From assembly GCA_963971405.1 (NCBI GenBank), contig OZ020486.1, positions 14,345,419-14,409,418 on the forward strand: a stretch of 64,000 nucleotides of DNA. The letters run 5' to 3'. Position numbers and translations under genes: made by a program. The DNA is from Psococerastis gibbosa. Its lineage: Eukaryota > Arthropoda > Insecta > Psocodea > Psocidae. Positions 1 to 10,640 of the stretch are shown here, one piece after another. The notes under the pieces were generated by a model. It saw nothing but the letters and a program-made list of their open reading frames with translations, ran no database searches and had not been told where the DNA came from. How positions within the stretch are numbered: position 1 is the first letter of the stretch; each line of letters opens with the position of its first letter.

Positions 1-132
1 GGCAATGTACTGTAGTACAATATATTGACTTTTTATTGGCTAACCATCATAGCCAGGATTTAGTTAAGGGGGTACAATTTTTTTTTTTTTTTAATTATAC
101 TGATACCTACAACTGGGTAAATTCCTTGAAAA

Positions 133-284
133 CGCTGGAAGGATGAGTTGGAAATTGACCTTCGCGAGTTGGGAGTCTGTAGATGATGGTGGAGCGTTGT
201 ACAAAACCGAGGTGACTGGAGGAGTATTGTCGAGCAGGCCAAAGCTCATCAAGGGCTGTAGAGCCAGAAGAAGAAGAAGAAGAA
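133..284 (+). mobile_element. 3' end fragment of RTE-like LINE
   Basis: This stretch matches, on the opposite strand, the last ~150 bases of the long LINE at 27789-29712. It encodes the same RWKDELE...DLRELGV...VVEQA.AHQGL end and finishes in the same AGA/GAA triplet tail. A three-base insertion after GVCR makes an in-frame TGA, and other changes show decay. It is a 5'-truncated dead copy. Confidence 0.85.
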
Positions 285-290
285 CGTACT

Positions 291-1098
291 GGGTACAACC
301 GAACAAATCCAAAATTCAAAATAATACCTTCATTGTTTGAATTCAATTGTTGTGGATTCAAGCGGATGGCGCCCCTTTAATTAATTAATTTCATTAATTG
401 AAATTGTATTAAGCATTATTTTAGCTGTCATAAAGCGCAGCTACAAACACAATTCGACTCGCCTAATCGTATGAGAAAATACTTAAAGTACATTTTGTTT
501 GAATTTTTCGGGTATCAATTTTAATTAGTTTCCGTGCAGACTGAGCATATTGCCATATACGTACACATGCCATTACGGTGATTTTCTGACATTGTAGAGT
601 TGTACCGGATGTCTTCACTGTCCTTAGAGTGCTAAGTGGAAGTTTTTAAAATCTCAAGGGGGGTGCATGCCCTCTCGCTACGCCCATACATACCATTATG
701 ACATGGCAAGTTAAAAAGGTGCCACCGCCGTCCAGATATTGGGTTAGAATTTTTTTACAGCGGAACTCCTCGTTCAAATTAAGGTGGGCACTTGTTGAGA
801 AAACGTCACGTTCAGAAGTCATTTATGCGACTCGTAGATAAAAATGTCAAAAATGAATAAAAATGGGACAAAAGAGATCGTGATGTCTACAGGGGCTGAT
901 GCGTGTGTGAACTGTGTCATATTCCGATTAAGAAGGGATATTCCATTCAAATCTTTGCGTCTTTCGACACCCCCGGTTAGGAGATGCACTGTCTGACGAA
1001 CAACCGTTTTATGAGGGGGTGGCACGTTTTCGTTCCATGATATATGGGGGTGGTATACAGTACCTATAGAGCCTTAATAAGAATCAGTGGGTCTCAGG
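291..1098. other. unassigned spacer
   Basis: I see no gene here. Short open frames lack recognisable domains. The bases around 655-690 (gggggtgcatgccctctcgc...) look like the G-rich terminus of a short repeat, without a visible partner end. Confidence 0.4.
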
Positions 1099-1374
1099 CA
1101 GAGGCGTAAAGTATTAGAATGATGGCGGGGGCAAAACTAGGTAGACCTTATCAGGCAGGATAAGGAAAAATTGAAAAATATAAGGGCGAAATATTACGGT
1201 TTTACGGATTTTAATAGTTGTAAACTATAGTTGTAGATTATACAAAGCTAAAAAAGGAATGCTTATATTCATATTGCTGCAAAGGGGCCATGAAGTATGA
1301 ACCACGTCTTAAAATCCTCGAGGCAAAGCCCCCCCCCCCCCAAAAAAAGGAGGGGGGGCAACTTTACGCCCCTG
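1099..1374 (-). mobile_element. hAT-like MITE, gcgtaaag-terminus family
   Basis: The ends are near-perfect inverted repeats (cagaggcgtaaagt and, reversed, caggggcgtaaagt). The interior contains poly-C/poly-G runs and matches the copies at 9680-9987 and 24437-24726 in opposite orientation. CARNG-type ends suggest the hAT superfamily. The flanks (tctcaggc and gcccaggc) resemble an 8-bp duplication at 6 of 8 positions if the boundary is shifted by one base. Confidence 0.65.
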
Positions 1375-1540
1375 CCCAGGCCACGGAGCTAATTTTATTT
1401 CTCGAGGAGTGAAACTTATGAGACCTGCTAACTGAGTAAAGTGGGGAGTCCGGAACCCCCCGGGATAAACATTTGAACATCTGGTAAAAAACATCATATC
1501 TGAGCTTGGATTATGAAGTACAGCCTGTGCCTACCTTATA

Positions 1541-1722
1541 CTATAACTATACTACACAGACTCCGACTTTCACCCGAAAGGTTGTTGGTTCGAGTCCCAC
1601 AGTTGCTACACTTTCTGGCCATGTTTCGGTCCCGGGCCTTCCTAGTTGAGTGTAGGAGAGGACTTTATAGCCCTAACGCCGCTAGATTGGCTTAGTAATG
1701 GAACAAAAAGTCAATATTTACT
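1541..1722 (+). mobile_element. tRNA-derived SINE, copy 1
   Basis: The head holds the polymerase III B-box-like ggttcgagtccc preceded by gactttcacccgaaagg, then a tRNA-unrelated body and a tail ending near gaacaaaaagtc. It lacks the block agggcatgtaaagcaggc present in the other copies. See the copy at 59494-59714 for the best-defined boundaries. Confidence 0.8.
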
Positions 1723-2041
1723 AAACTCATAACAGACTATGAACGTTATATTATTGTTTTCTTTCTATCAGCCTTGTACAAAGTACAGAGTGTGACCCAT
1801 TCGAGTATAATAATAAAAATGGCAGTGTGATGGGCCTAGTCGACACCCAAGAGGGTTGTCGGACACCCCTTATAAATTTAACGAATTTCATATTGAGGAC
1901 TTCTTTAAAGTCCGGAAATACTAGTTTACCTTCCTGGTTGCATATTTTCACCTCTTCCTTAAAGAATAACGACAATGAAAATCAAATAAACAAGTTTTGC
2001 GGCCCTTGTAAATCATACAGTCCTCTTTAGGCTCAATGTCA

Positions 2042-2256
2042 GGACATGTAGAGTAGTGATACAGTCTTCGACTTTCACCCGAAAGGTTGTTGGTTCGAGT
2101 CCCACACTTGCTACATTTTCTGGCTATGCTTCAGAGGGCATGTAAAGCAGGTGGTCCCGGGTCTTCCTAGTTAAGTGAAAGAGAGGGCTTTATACTTTTT
2201 AGCCCTAACTCCGCTATGTTGGCTTAGTAACAGAACCAAAAGTTAATTTTTATTTA
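2042..2256 (+). mobile_element. tRNA-derived SINE, copy 2 (near full length)
   Basis: It starts with ggacatgtagagtagtgatacag (A-box-like region), continues with the cttcgactttcaccc and ggttcgagtccc segments, and ends in a T/A-rich tail at gttaatttttattta. A short MITE is inserted right at the tail. Confidence 0.85.
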
Positions 2257-2432
2257 CAACCCAACTACATTGAAGTTCGTCCACCTATGAATGACTAATT
2301 ATATTAGATATATCACTATTACATTTAAGTTATCATTATTTCGATAGCTCCATTAGTTTAGATAAAAAATAAAACCAAAGTTGGACTTAGCGTAAAAATC
2401 ATGGGTGGACGAACTTCAATGTGGTTGGGTTG
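2257..2432. mobile_element. 176-bp MITE with TA target duplication
   Basis: About 30 bases at each end are inverted repeats (caacccaactacattgaagt... and its reverse complement ending ...ggttgggttg). The element is flanked by TA on both sides (2255-2256, 2433-2434). The TA duplication points to Tc1/mariner-type mobilisation. The interior is AT-rich and non-coding. Confidence 0.85.
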
Positions 2433-2508
2433 TATATTTATCTTAAAGCTTAAAGCAATTCTTTCTTGCTAGTCGTTGCCAATGTCCATTTCATGAAAAC
2501 AGCAGGAA

Positions 2509-3329
2509 CGAATCTTTTTTTTTTTTTTTTTTTTTTTTAAATTGGGGTACAGGTGTTACCTGTGTGCACTTAAGCCTATTTGGCCTATTGTGCCCCTACA
2601 ACTAAGTATCTACATCACTTCTACATCTCTTCCTCGAGAACTATCTCCCTCAGGAGAACCAGGATCTTGAGGGGATTTAGAAGTGTTAGGTCTTTTACAT
2701 GTAACTGCAAGCTTCCCGAGCATGCTGCTCTTATTCGTGCGATTGCATCGCAGTGAAGGAGGATGTGCTTGGGGTCCTCCACTCCTTCATTGCAGAATCT
2801 GCAAGACTGTAGTTGTATCCCCAAGAGACTTCAGATATATAACCCTAAGACCAAAGACGCCAAGGCCTGTTCTTGGTTTTGTACGTCCTAGCTTAGAGCC
2901 ATCAGTAAACCACTTGATTGTGTGACTATTGAGAATTCCTGCTGATTCGCAGTATTCTATCTTTGTCCCTAATATAGTTTCGAATTCCCTCCTAAAACAG
3001 TATTTTGGATGGATTCTATCGCTTGGCATATCCAGGCAGTGGTCAGACGTAGTCAGAGAGGCTGAGTCTCTCTTAACTGCCCTTCCACTCCTTTTTAACC
3101 CGCTCCTAATAATGCCCTTTCGGCTGAAGTTTCCACTGTAACATGGAGGGGTGGGAAGTCCAGTACTATCTCCATTGCTGCAGTGGGAAAGGATTTCATA
3201 GCCCCTGTAAAGCATCATGTTAGAGAATACGGGCTTCTGAATTTAGCCATAATTTGGATACCTAATTCAGAGAAAAATTCTCATGTTTGATTTTGCCGTG
3301 TCCATGAAGCCATGACCATTGGTATGGTT
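2509..3329 (-). mobile_element. 5'-truncated LINE with RNase H remnant
   Basis: Read on the minus strand, the element begins with a degraded stretch, then an RNase HI start (IKWFTDGSK...TGLGVFG). It then jumps to a zinc-knuckle tail (CRFCNEGVEDPKHILLHCDA) and ends in poly(A), seen as T24 at 2515-2538. The flanking acagcaggaa (2499-2508 and 3330-3339) is a target-site duplication. The RNase H core between GVFG and CRFC is missing, and frames shift near 3190. Domain order fits I/R1/LOA-type LINEs. Dead copy. Confidence 0.85.
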
Positions 3330-3339
3330 ACAGCAGGAA

Positions 3340-4273
3340 AAGACAGGCTAAAACTGTGAATCTTATATTCGCGAAGTTATACGCGAACCGTCAAGCGAAT
3401 CCTGAATTGCGAAATCAATGGCGAACTCTTAGAAACTGTGCCATTTTTGCCCTGAATACAATTTTGGGCCCATTTTGGTATTGCTGGCCGTGAGTTGGAC
3501 ACCTGATTTGCCAGCACCCCAATGGCATATTAGACTATATTAATTAGCTTGTGATGACTGTACCAAAATTAAAATTATACATTATTGTAAAACGGCGTTA
3601 CTAATGACATGCATGCATTACCTGGCTAGTTGTAAACTTGCTGCACATGCACAATTACGAAATGACATCAATAAAAATAATTTATTCGTCAAAGACATAG
3701 CCTATACGTTGAAAACGTTTAAAAGTTTTCAATTTTACGAGCAAATATTTTTTTTTTATGTAAAAAAACATAAAATCTTGACACCACTTCTTTAGCGATG
3801 TCTATGCATCGTCATCACCCTTGCCTAATTTAACTACTAAAAATGATGATAGCCTGAGATCGCCACGTATGGCTTAACTGCGCGTAACTCAGTGGCCTCT
3901 CCAGGCACATCGCCTAAACAAGGCTCTAAAATCCCCCTTCTGGAAACGAATAATGATTAATATATAAATAGGTATGAGTAGATGGCTCGAAGGGTTATGG
4001 GTCGTAATTAAGTGTCGTAAAGTAAGGCTGATCGGGTGTCTTGAAGTTTTATAGGGCATTCATGCACCACGTTTTTTTGTTGTCGCACGTATATGCCGAG
4101 TAGGTGGACACTTAGTTATATACGGTAGTAAGTAACGTTTGTCTTGGATTTGCGTCGATGAAAGCAGGGCCGTAACTGGGAAATTTGCTCTAGAGGGGTT
4201 CAGCTGCAACTGTTTTCTCTTTATCTTCTAAAGTTATAATTTAAATTATCGTTCATCTTATACCTGGTCCCAT
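3340..4273. other. unassigned spacer
   Basis: No gene or well-bounded repeat recognised. Around 4160 the segment cagggccgtaactggg resembles the left end of the hAT-like MITEs, without a matching right end. Confidence 0.4.
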
Positions 4274-4614
4274 CAAGGCCGTAGCCAGACATTTTTTTCG
4301 GGAGGGGTCCATCTGACGTCACCATAGGTGAAGTAACCTCAATATTCTGACTTTCACCCGAAAGGTTGTTGGTTCCAGTCCTACACTTCCTACATTTTCA
4401 GGCCATGCTTCGGAGGGCATGTAAAGCAGGCGGTCCCGGGCCTTCCTAGTTGAGTGTAAGAGAGGGCTTTATAGCCCTAACTCCGCTAGGTTGGCTTAGT
4501 AATAGAACAAAAAAAGTCCTTATTTAATATTTAAATACATCCATTTTAACTAGTGTCCGCTTCAAATATTTCGAGAGACCCCCTGGACCCCCCACCCCTC
4601 TGCCTACGACCTTG
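4274..4614. mobile_element. hAT-like MITE carrying a SINE
   Basis: The termini are caaggccgtagccag and, reversed, caaggtcgtaggcag. The flanks ggtcccat (4266-4273) and gttcccat (4615-4622) agree at 7 of 8 bases, the 8-bp duplication typical of hAT elements. A SINE sits inside (4347-4525). Confidence 0.85.
4347..4525 (+). mobile_element. tRNA-derived SINE, copy 3, inside MITE
   Basis: Begins inside the tRNA-like head (ctgactttcacccg), so it is 5'-truncated, and ends in aacaaaaaaagtccttattt. It is bounded by aatatt on both sides (4341-4346, 4526-4531), a likely target duplication. Confidence 0.85.
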
Positions 4615-4768
4615 GTTCCCATATTGCCCTGCTGTGCTGCTGACTAGAGTTTTCACTCTTGATTTATATTGCTTGACGGGATAATAGGTGTGGTCGCTTC
4701 TGACTTACTAAACTTCCAGTTTTCGGCGCACAATTTTGATTTCACTGTGTTTGAAGTACATACATAAT

Positions 4769-4957
4769 TAAATATTGACGTTTTGTTCTATTACTATTCC
4801 AACCCAGCAGAGTTATGGCTGTAAAAATATCTCTTACACTCAACTACCGCCTACTTTACATGTCCTCCTAAGCATGGCCAGAAAATGTATAGCAAGGGTG
4901 GGCCAACCTTTCGGGTGAAAGTCGGAGTCTGGACCAATACTCTACATGTCCCCTGAC
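4769..4957 (-). mobile_element. tRNA-derived SINE, copy 4
   Basis: Reverse-oriented copy with the tail at low coordinates (attgacgttttgttctatta) and the head cctttcgggtgaaagtcgga near 4910-4930. The B-box segment is damaged (gggtgggccaacc). Confidence 0.85.
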
Positions 4958-5589
4958 CTTTTATGAAATGGTTGACTGTATCTGCCCTGTTATTAGAAAA
5001 TACAATAAATAGGACGCTGCATATAATTTTTTTGAGTTTTGCAATATGAATACAATTAATATTTCCGTTTAGAAACCAGCAATGTAGTACAGCATTTTTC
5101 CGATAGTCTCAAAATCAAACCTGCCACCGCTCCAAAAATTTTAAAATGGGGCTACAACAGAGCAGAGAGCACGACAGTTTACAAACATGAGCAACAATAA
5201 CGCCCCATAAAGAGGGTGGTTGTCTATGCAGGGTGCAAAGATCACCCCTATTTTTTGATTGACAGACAGAGGTGCTGTAGGGGCCTCTGATTGGCTGGCA
5301 GCCTTGCACAATTCGTTCTGTGATATCTCTGCTTTTGTGTCGGTCATATTCATCGCGTCATATCAAATAGTATTTTGTAAGGGTAACTATTTTCTGTGGG
5401 GGTACATGATGACAATATGCCGATGGAAATCGCATTGATTTCATGTGAAACAATTACGTCATTTAATGTGATTGATGATGGGGGAAAGTTTTTGGGGGCA
5501 CGTGTTACGATATAATCTTCTGAATGATGCGCCTGTAACATAATGTAAACAATACCAGTACCTCGGATGTACGATTATAAATAGTAAGT
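4958..5589. other. unassigned spacer
   Basis: Overlapping minus-strand open frames of 60-70 residues lie at 5115-5353. I recognise no domain in them and see no support for a gene. Confidence 0.35.
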
Positions 5590-5905
5590 GGGAGGTAAGC
5601 CTGGAACTTCGCAGTCGCATTGAACAAGCTCGAGATGTCTTCATCAAAATACAGAAAGTACTTCGCGCTTGGACCTTCAATTGAGAATGGTGAAATGTTA
5701 TGTGTTCGTGGTATGGAAGGATGGACGTCGAATCGCATTTGAATTGTGTATATATCTAGGAGAGATCGTGTCCCCAATGCTGAGGTTCTGAGGTGAATAG
5801 ATAGACAAACCGAGTTGCTGCTGACGGTTCAGAAACGGAAAGAAACATACTTCGGCCATGTAGGGAAGAACGAAAAATATCGCCTACTGCATGGCCTTAG
5901 TGTCC
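5590..5905 (+). pseudogene. decayed LINE reverse-transcriptase C-terminal fragment
   Basis: The plus-strand reading contains RELRSRIEQARDVFIK, then a broken VMCSWYGRMD segment, then RVPNAEVLR...RQTELLLTV.KRKETYFGHVGKNEKYRLLHG. This order (thumb region, then the YFGHV.RNEKYRLL motif) is the C-terminal part of a non-LTR reverse transcriptase. Stops and frameshifts interrupt it. The fragment at 27545-27786 (minus) is the same family. Confidence 0.75.
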
Positions 5906-7211
5906 CTTGCTCAGGCAGCTAAGAGGTCACAGGGGGCAATGTTTTGAAAAAAAAAAAAAAAATAGTCCTGAAATAGTGAGGTTTTACGCATTTTGTCAGC
6001 AGTAAGGCTTAGATTTTACAGGCTACTGCCTCACACTCTTCTTGAAACGTAACACGACAAAGGTATAATGGGGCTCGACCAAAGATTTTGCGCCCATTCA
6101 AGAGATACCATCGATATATTGTTGAAAAGAGGTTCACCCTATAGACACCACAAATGGGGCAAAGGTGTTTTTCGACATACGTACATCAAAGTGGATGCGG
6201 TGGCCACAAACTAGAAAAGGGGCACTCAAGCGCGTATTTCACGCCTTTAAAAACATAAATTGGACAGGGCGGCACAACATCATGAGTGTTCAAGTTTATT
6301 TTATTGTTCATCATTTCCCTCGGTATAAACGTGTTCATTTAGCAGGTAACTGGTTTCCAACTTTTGCAACATTTCTGAGAACTAAATTTTTACTAACTTA
6401 CACTTTATCCGATGAGGAACTAACTAACGGGGGGGGGGGGGGGGGGGGGGTGACCCAGGCAATGCCCGGCGTCCGTCATGAAAAAAATCATAAGTTTGTC
6501 TTCATTGTCTGACAAAAAATTGTTTTTTTTTAAACGCTTTATTTTTTCCCGGGGTTACCCACAGTCCCGCACTATGCAATGGTCCCATCGATCAATCCAG
6601 TGCATTTGGGTAGGGTTAATCTGATAAAGGCAGCGAATATTGAACTATCAAACATGATTTTGCTTATATTCATTATATATTATTGTTTTGTAATACCAAT
6701 ACCAATAAATAAATGGGAAAGCAAATTATACAGGTTCACTCATACCGCTTTTTTTTAGGTATGGTACGACACCTACAGTTTATTGCATGGCACAAACACA
6801 GTCCATGGAAAATGGCCACTGAGTGTACTTCGCTGAGGCTGAACATATGTGTATGTTAAATGCCTATATACATACAGTTAACCACCTGCATTTCCATACC
6901 CCCCCCCCCCCGCGGGAGACCCCCAAGCCCCCCCCCCCTCACCAAGAGATGCCACAGTTTTCTTAATTAAAAGTGAACTATTGTATATCGACTGCTTGAG
7001 GGGGAGGGACCAACGTTATAATAACGTTCGATCAATGTTATGCTAGTAGATATGCTGGGTCTGCCCCTGAAAGTAGTGGTAATCCATGTATCTGCTGTTG
7101 GCAGCCATGGGGTGGTACCTAGGAATCACTTGGTCTGCTATCATCAAATTATTACTTATCATTAAGTATTACTTATAAAAACTCATAGAAAGGAATTTTT
7201 CATAAGTAGTA
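5906..7211. other. spacer with G22 and long C runs
   Basis: No gene recognised. A pure run of 22 G lies at 6429-6450, and C runs occur near 6899-6912 and 6930-6938. The segment near 5960-6000 (tagtgaggttttacgcatttt) recurs inside the element at 38771-39193 and near 60450. Confidence 0.5.
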
Positions 7212-8110
7212 TATTGCTTTCCAATTTATACGTAGTATAAGGAAAGCTTAGTGATGTTCGAAATTTTCAATTTCAACGGATTTACACGTTTTGAGGTCCC
7301 AGGAACCCAAAAAAGTGGTTTTTACGAAAGGTCTGTCTGTCACTCTGCCTGTCGCTCTGTCTGTCGCTCTGTCTGTCTGTCTGTCTGTGCGTCGATATCC
7401 GGGCAAACTACCCGGTCGATTTTGATGAAATTCGGCATGTAGGCTCACAAAACTCATACCTCGGGACGTATTTTATTTTGGGCTAACTTAATTTGGGGGC
7501 GGGGTTTAATTTTCAAAAAAACTCATAAAAATCGTCTAAAAAAATTATTTCTTGAAAACGGCTCCAATGATTTATTTTAAATTCACATATATTGTAGTCG
7601 TTATTAATTTTGACAAAATGCGGAGGGTCGCTTGCCCCTTGATAGTTTGCTTCTGGGGGTAAAAAAATAAAAATAACTCAATTTTAATGAAAAATGACCA
7701 AAAAATAATGTTTCTGCAAAACCTTTCTATCGATGATTTCTACCTTCAGGCATGTTTTAGGTGTTAAATTGAGTAAGGAAACTGGACAGGTTGCTTTCCA
7801 AAAAAAACTATTTGGTTTTGCACAAAAAAGTATTTTTTGAAAAAATGATAGAAAATTCACGCTCAAATGCATTGCATGCCCTGTCATAATTACTGTGTGG
7901 TAATGTGCTGGTCTGACCTATCTATAATTTACCTCACCTCCATTGACGTCAGGTGGACAACAACCCCCCCCCCCCCCCCGAGATGCCCGAAATTTAACTA
8001 TAGGAAAATTATTGCTTTCCAATTTATACGTAGAAAGCTTTGTTTACCATGAAATTACTCATTTACTTTATAAATTGGAAAGCATGTTCGAGTAAACTCG
8101 GACCGGTTCT
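7212..8110 (+). mobile_element. C16-run repeat family A, copy 1 (~0.9 kb)
   Basis: The left end attgctttccaatttata and the right-end taaattggaaagca form an inverted pair, followed by a constant 27-base tail with the palindrome cgagtaaactcg and ending gaccggttct. Inside are a CTGT microsatellite (about 7335-7395), the segment cgattttgatgaaattcgg, and a C16 run (7964-7979). Copies lie at 30520-31370 and 31376-31970, with a reverse partial copy at 26451-26970. No coding capacity seen. Confidence 0.85.
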
Positions 8111-8112
8111 TT

Positions 8113-9215
8113 TGGAAATGCAGGAAAATCATAAGCAATCTCGTCCGCGCTGGCTGCACCACGGTATTACAATGAATCCCTGGTCATGTTGATCTCCATG
8201 GAAATGAGGAAGCGGACAGACTCGCCAGGGAAGGAGCTGGTATGGAACAACCTGACCAACCAATGACTCTAAATGACTGTAATAGGCATACCAAAGAATT
8301 CTTTCACGTTAAGTGCGGGACAGCACACAGGATCGACGCCGCTGGAAAAACGTGGGAAGAACTAGTGCAGAAGAAAGACAGGTCGCCATAGAACCTGCCC
8401 AGATACCAGTCAGTGGCGGAATTTTGGTTAACTACGGGTCATGACTACCTTCAAAAAAATCTTCACCGTATAGGCATAGCAGGCTAGCAGCGGAGCCTTT
8501 CCGCCCTTTAGGCTACAGCCACACGAGCGTTTTTTCACGCACAAACGCAGCTTGAAAAAACGCAACGGGAAAAACCCGCACGTGTATGGCCAAACCAGCG
8601 TTTTTTCACGCGGTAATGTAGCTTCTTTTCTTACTGCTTGAAGTCTGGGCCCAGCTGTGGGAACCCACGGTATTCACCTAATTGCAGAAAAGTGAGCAAC
8701 TAATCTTCCCTCTGCTCTCCTACTACGTTCCTGGACATATTCACCCACTCACTTCCTCAGTGGCCGATTTTTAAAATCCTAATTTTTGCAATCGCGTAAA
8801 CACAGGGGTTTCGCTGTACCTCCAAAATTATTTGTCCACTATCGACGAGCTCCATCGCAAAACACAAAACAACTCAACAGTGGAAGCGAGCGAGGAGTCT
8901 TGAATCCCGCGTTTCCGCTCGTGTGGCCAGGTTTGTGCGTGAAAAAACGCAGCAAAAATAGACCCCAGCCTATTTTTCTGCGGGCGGCCTTGAAGATGCA
9001 CCCAAACAAGCTGTGACATATCCCATTGGATTGCATGCTGCCTATATTTCCTGCGTTTTTTCAAGCTGCGTTTGTGCGTGAAAAACGCTCGTGTGGGCGT
9101 AGCCTTATGCGACACCCGAAAACACCTTAAGACGTGCCCGGCCCTCATCAATATCAGAGGTTCTCGCGGTTATGTGTTGTATTGGGCTGTAAGAAACCTG
9201 ATGGCGGAAGCCTAA
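8113..9215 (+). pseudogene. LINE RNase H / zinc-knuckle fragment split by a MITE
   Basis: The frame reads IPGHVDLHGNEEADRLAREGA (end of an RNase HI domain), then EFWLTTGHDYLQKNLHRIGIAG, and after removing 8511-9107 continues PPLCDTRKHLKTCPALINIRGSRGYVLYWAVRNLMAEA and stops at 9213-9215. This is the C-terminal part of an RNase H-bearing LINE polyprotein ending in a cysteine/histidine knuckle. In-frame stops (for example after DRSP) mark it as dead. The same LTTGHDYLQKHLHRIG motif recurs at 61480-61680. Confidence 0.85.
8511..9104. mobile_element. 594-bp MITE with TTA duplication (Harbinger-like)
   Basis: Terminal inverted repeats of about 52 bases (ggctacagccacacgagcg... against ggctacgcccacacgagcg...) differ by two changes and one T-run indel. 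TTA flanks both sides (8508-8510, 9105-9107). Additional copies of the acgcag/tttttcacgc motif lie inside. The 3-bp TWA duplication suggests PIF/Harbinger-type mobilisation. The sequence also supports an open frame of 107 residues, but that is a by-product of the inverted repeat. Confidence 0.88.
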
Positions 9216-9679
9216 TGCTATGGTGTCATTAAAAAAATATATATATTTATACACATTTTGGAAATTTCCCTTGGGGAAGGACCCTAATTACCCTTGCTCA
9301 TTGGGAGCTGCATTTTTACGACCATTCCAAATATTAGCCCTCATACATTTCTTCAAGTCAAAAGTCCAGAAAGAAGAATGCGGGAGAACGCAGGTGTGGG
9401 CGGCGGCGATGAGTCAGAGAGAAACACTTCTCCACACCATTGTCCGACCAACGGCTATAAATAATATGAAATTTTTTATTTGATGCCTTATGAAACTTGG
9501 TAGTCGTTGAAATTAAATTCTTGCATTGGTGATACCTTATAAATTTTTCATTTAAATTTGAATGGGACATTTATTTGGTCGGCTGGGGCACACCTGCTCA
9601 GGTTCCCTCGATATCGTTTGGTTTCGGTTTAGTTCAATGTTCTTTCCCTTCACTCCATTGGGCTGGGCATAGAATACCT
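9216..9679. other. unassigned spacer
   Basis: Immediately after the LINE stop comes an A-rich and TA-rich stretch that could be its tail. Nothing else recognised. Confidence 0.4.
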
Positions 9680-9987
9680 CTGGGGCCGTAAAGTTGGGGG
9701 GGGGGGCACGGTCCAACTTGCCCCCCAGCTTCTTTTGGGGCTTTCGAGCAATGTAAGATGTGGTCACATACTTCATGGTCCCCTTTATTGCAGAAATATG
9801 AATGTAAGCATTCCTTTTTTAGCTTTGTAAAAACTGCAGCTATACTTAAATACTTTACAACTATTAAAATGTGTAAAACTCTACTATTTTGATCTTATAT
9901 TATTAATTTTTCTTTATCCTGCCTGATTACGTCATAAGGTCTACTTAGTTTTGCCCCCGCCATCATTCTAAAACTTTTACGCCTCTG
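9680..9987 (+). mobile_element. hAT-like MITE, gcgtaaag family, copy 2
   Basis: The left end is ggccgtaaagttgggggg and the right end aaaacttttacgcctctg. The interior (catggtcccctt..., gctttgtaaaa..., cctgcctgattacgtcataagg) matches 24437-24726 in the same orientation. The left terminus seems to have lost several bases. cctctgg occurs at both edges and may be the remains of the duplication. Confidence 0.75.
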
Positions 9988-10189
9988 CCTCTGGCAATCA
10001 CTTGCAGTATTTTACTTGCATAAAATAATCTATCTGACATCTTCCGATATCTAATAGCTGTACTAGAGAATCAGAGTGAACAGTGCCAACAATACGTGGG
10101 CCTAGATATTTAGGTTCTAAAGTTTGATTTTCTTAGTAACAACTATCAATTTTTTTGAACACCAAAGATCGCTAACGCATACCATTTTT

Positions 10190-10640
10190 CTGGGGGAACC
10201 ACGTGACGAACGAAAGGGTACTAGAGGCCATTAAAGAAGAGAGACAAACTGCTACCTCTTATAAAAAGTAAAAGAGCAAAATGGGTAGAGCATTTATTAA
10301 GGCACGAAAATCTGGTACGCACCATCATTGAGGGTACAGTGGAAGGAACCAATAGAAGAATTAAGGAGGCCGAAAAAAGAATTCATAGCTCAACAGAAGG
10401 AGGACGCAGGAGCTCGAACGTTTAAAGAGCTGAAAAGGAAGGCGCAGGACCGAGAGAGCTGCAGGAGGACATGCAGGGAGTTGGTACCAACCAATCGTTG
10501 AGATTCAGAAGAACTGTCATAAAAAGGACAGGAGTGAAATTAAACACTGCGCGCGTAGTCGAAGACACACAGACCACAGTTACTAAAGAAGCACCTAGCG
10601 ATGAGGCCGTAGACCGAGCTGCCACCCGCGGAAGGAGTTA
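10190..10640 (+). pseudogene. LINE C-terminal fragment
   Basis: Scattered frames give WVEHLL-like, LVRTIIEGTVEGTNRRIKEAEK and DEAVDRAATRGR segments. The same order (RAKWVDHLLRPENLVRTIIES.VEGTNRR) is seen on the minus strand at 19925-20115, and the DEAVDRAA end again at about 22980-23040. Multiple frameshifts. This is the 3' coding end of a LINE; I could not identify the clade. Confidence 0.65.

Noticed and set aside
2042-2110. Possible functional tRNA gene
   Set aside because: The anticodon stem does not pair properly and the segment continues into a SINE body present in eleven copies.
8828-9151. 107-codon minus-strand frame
   Set aside because: Lies across the terminal repeat of a MITE; not a host gene.
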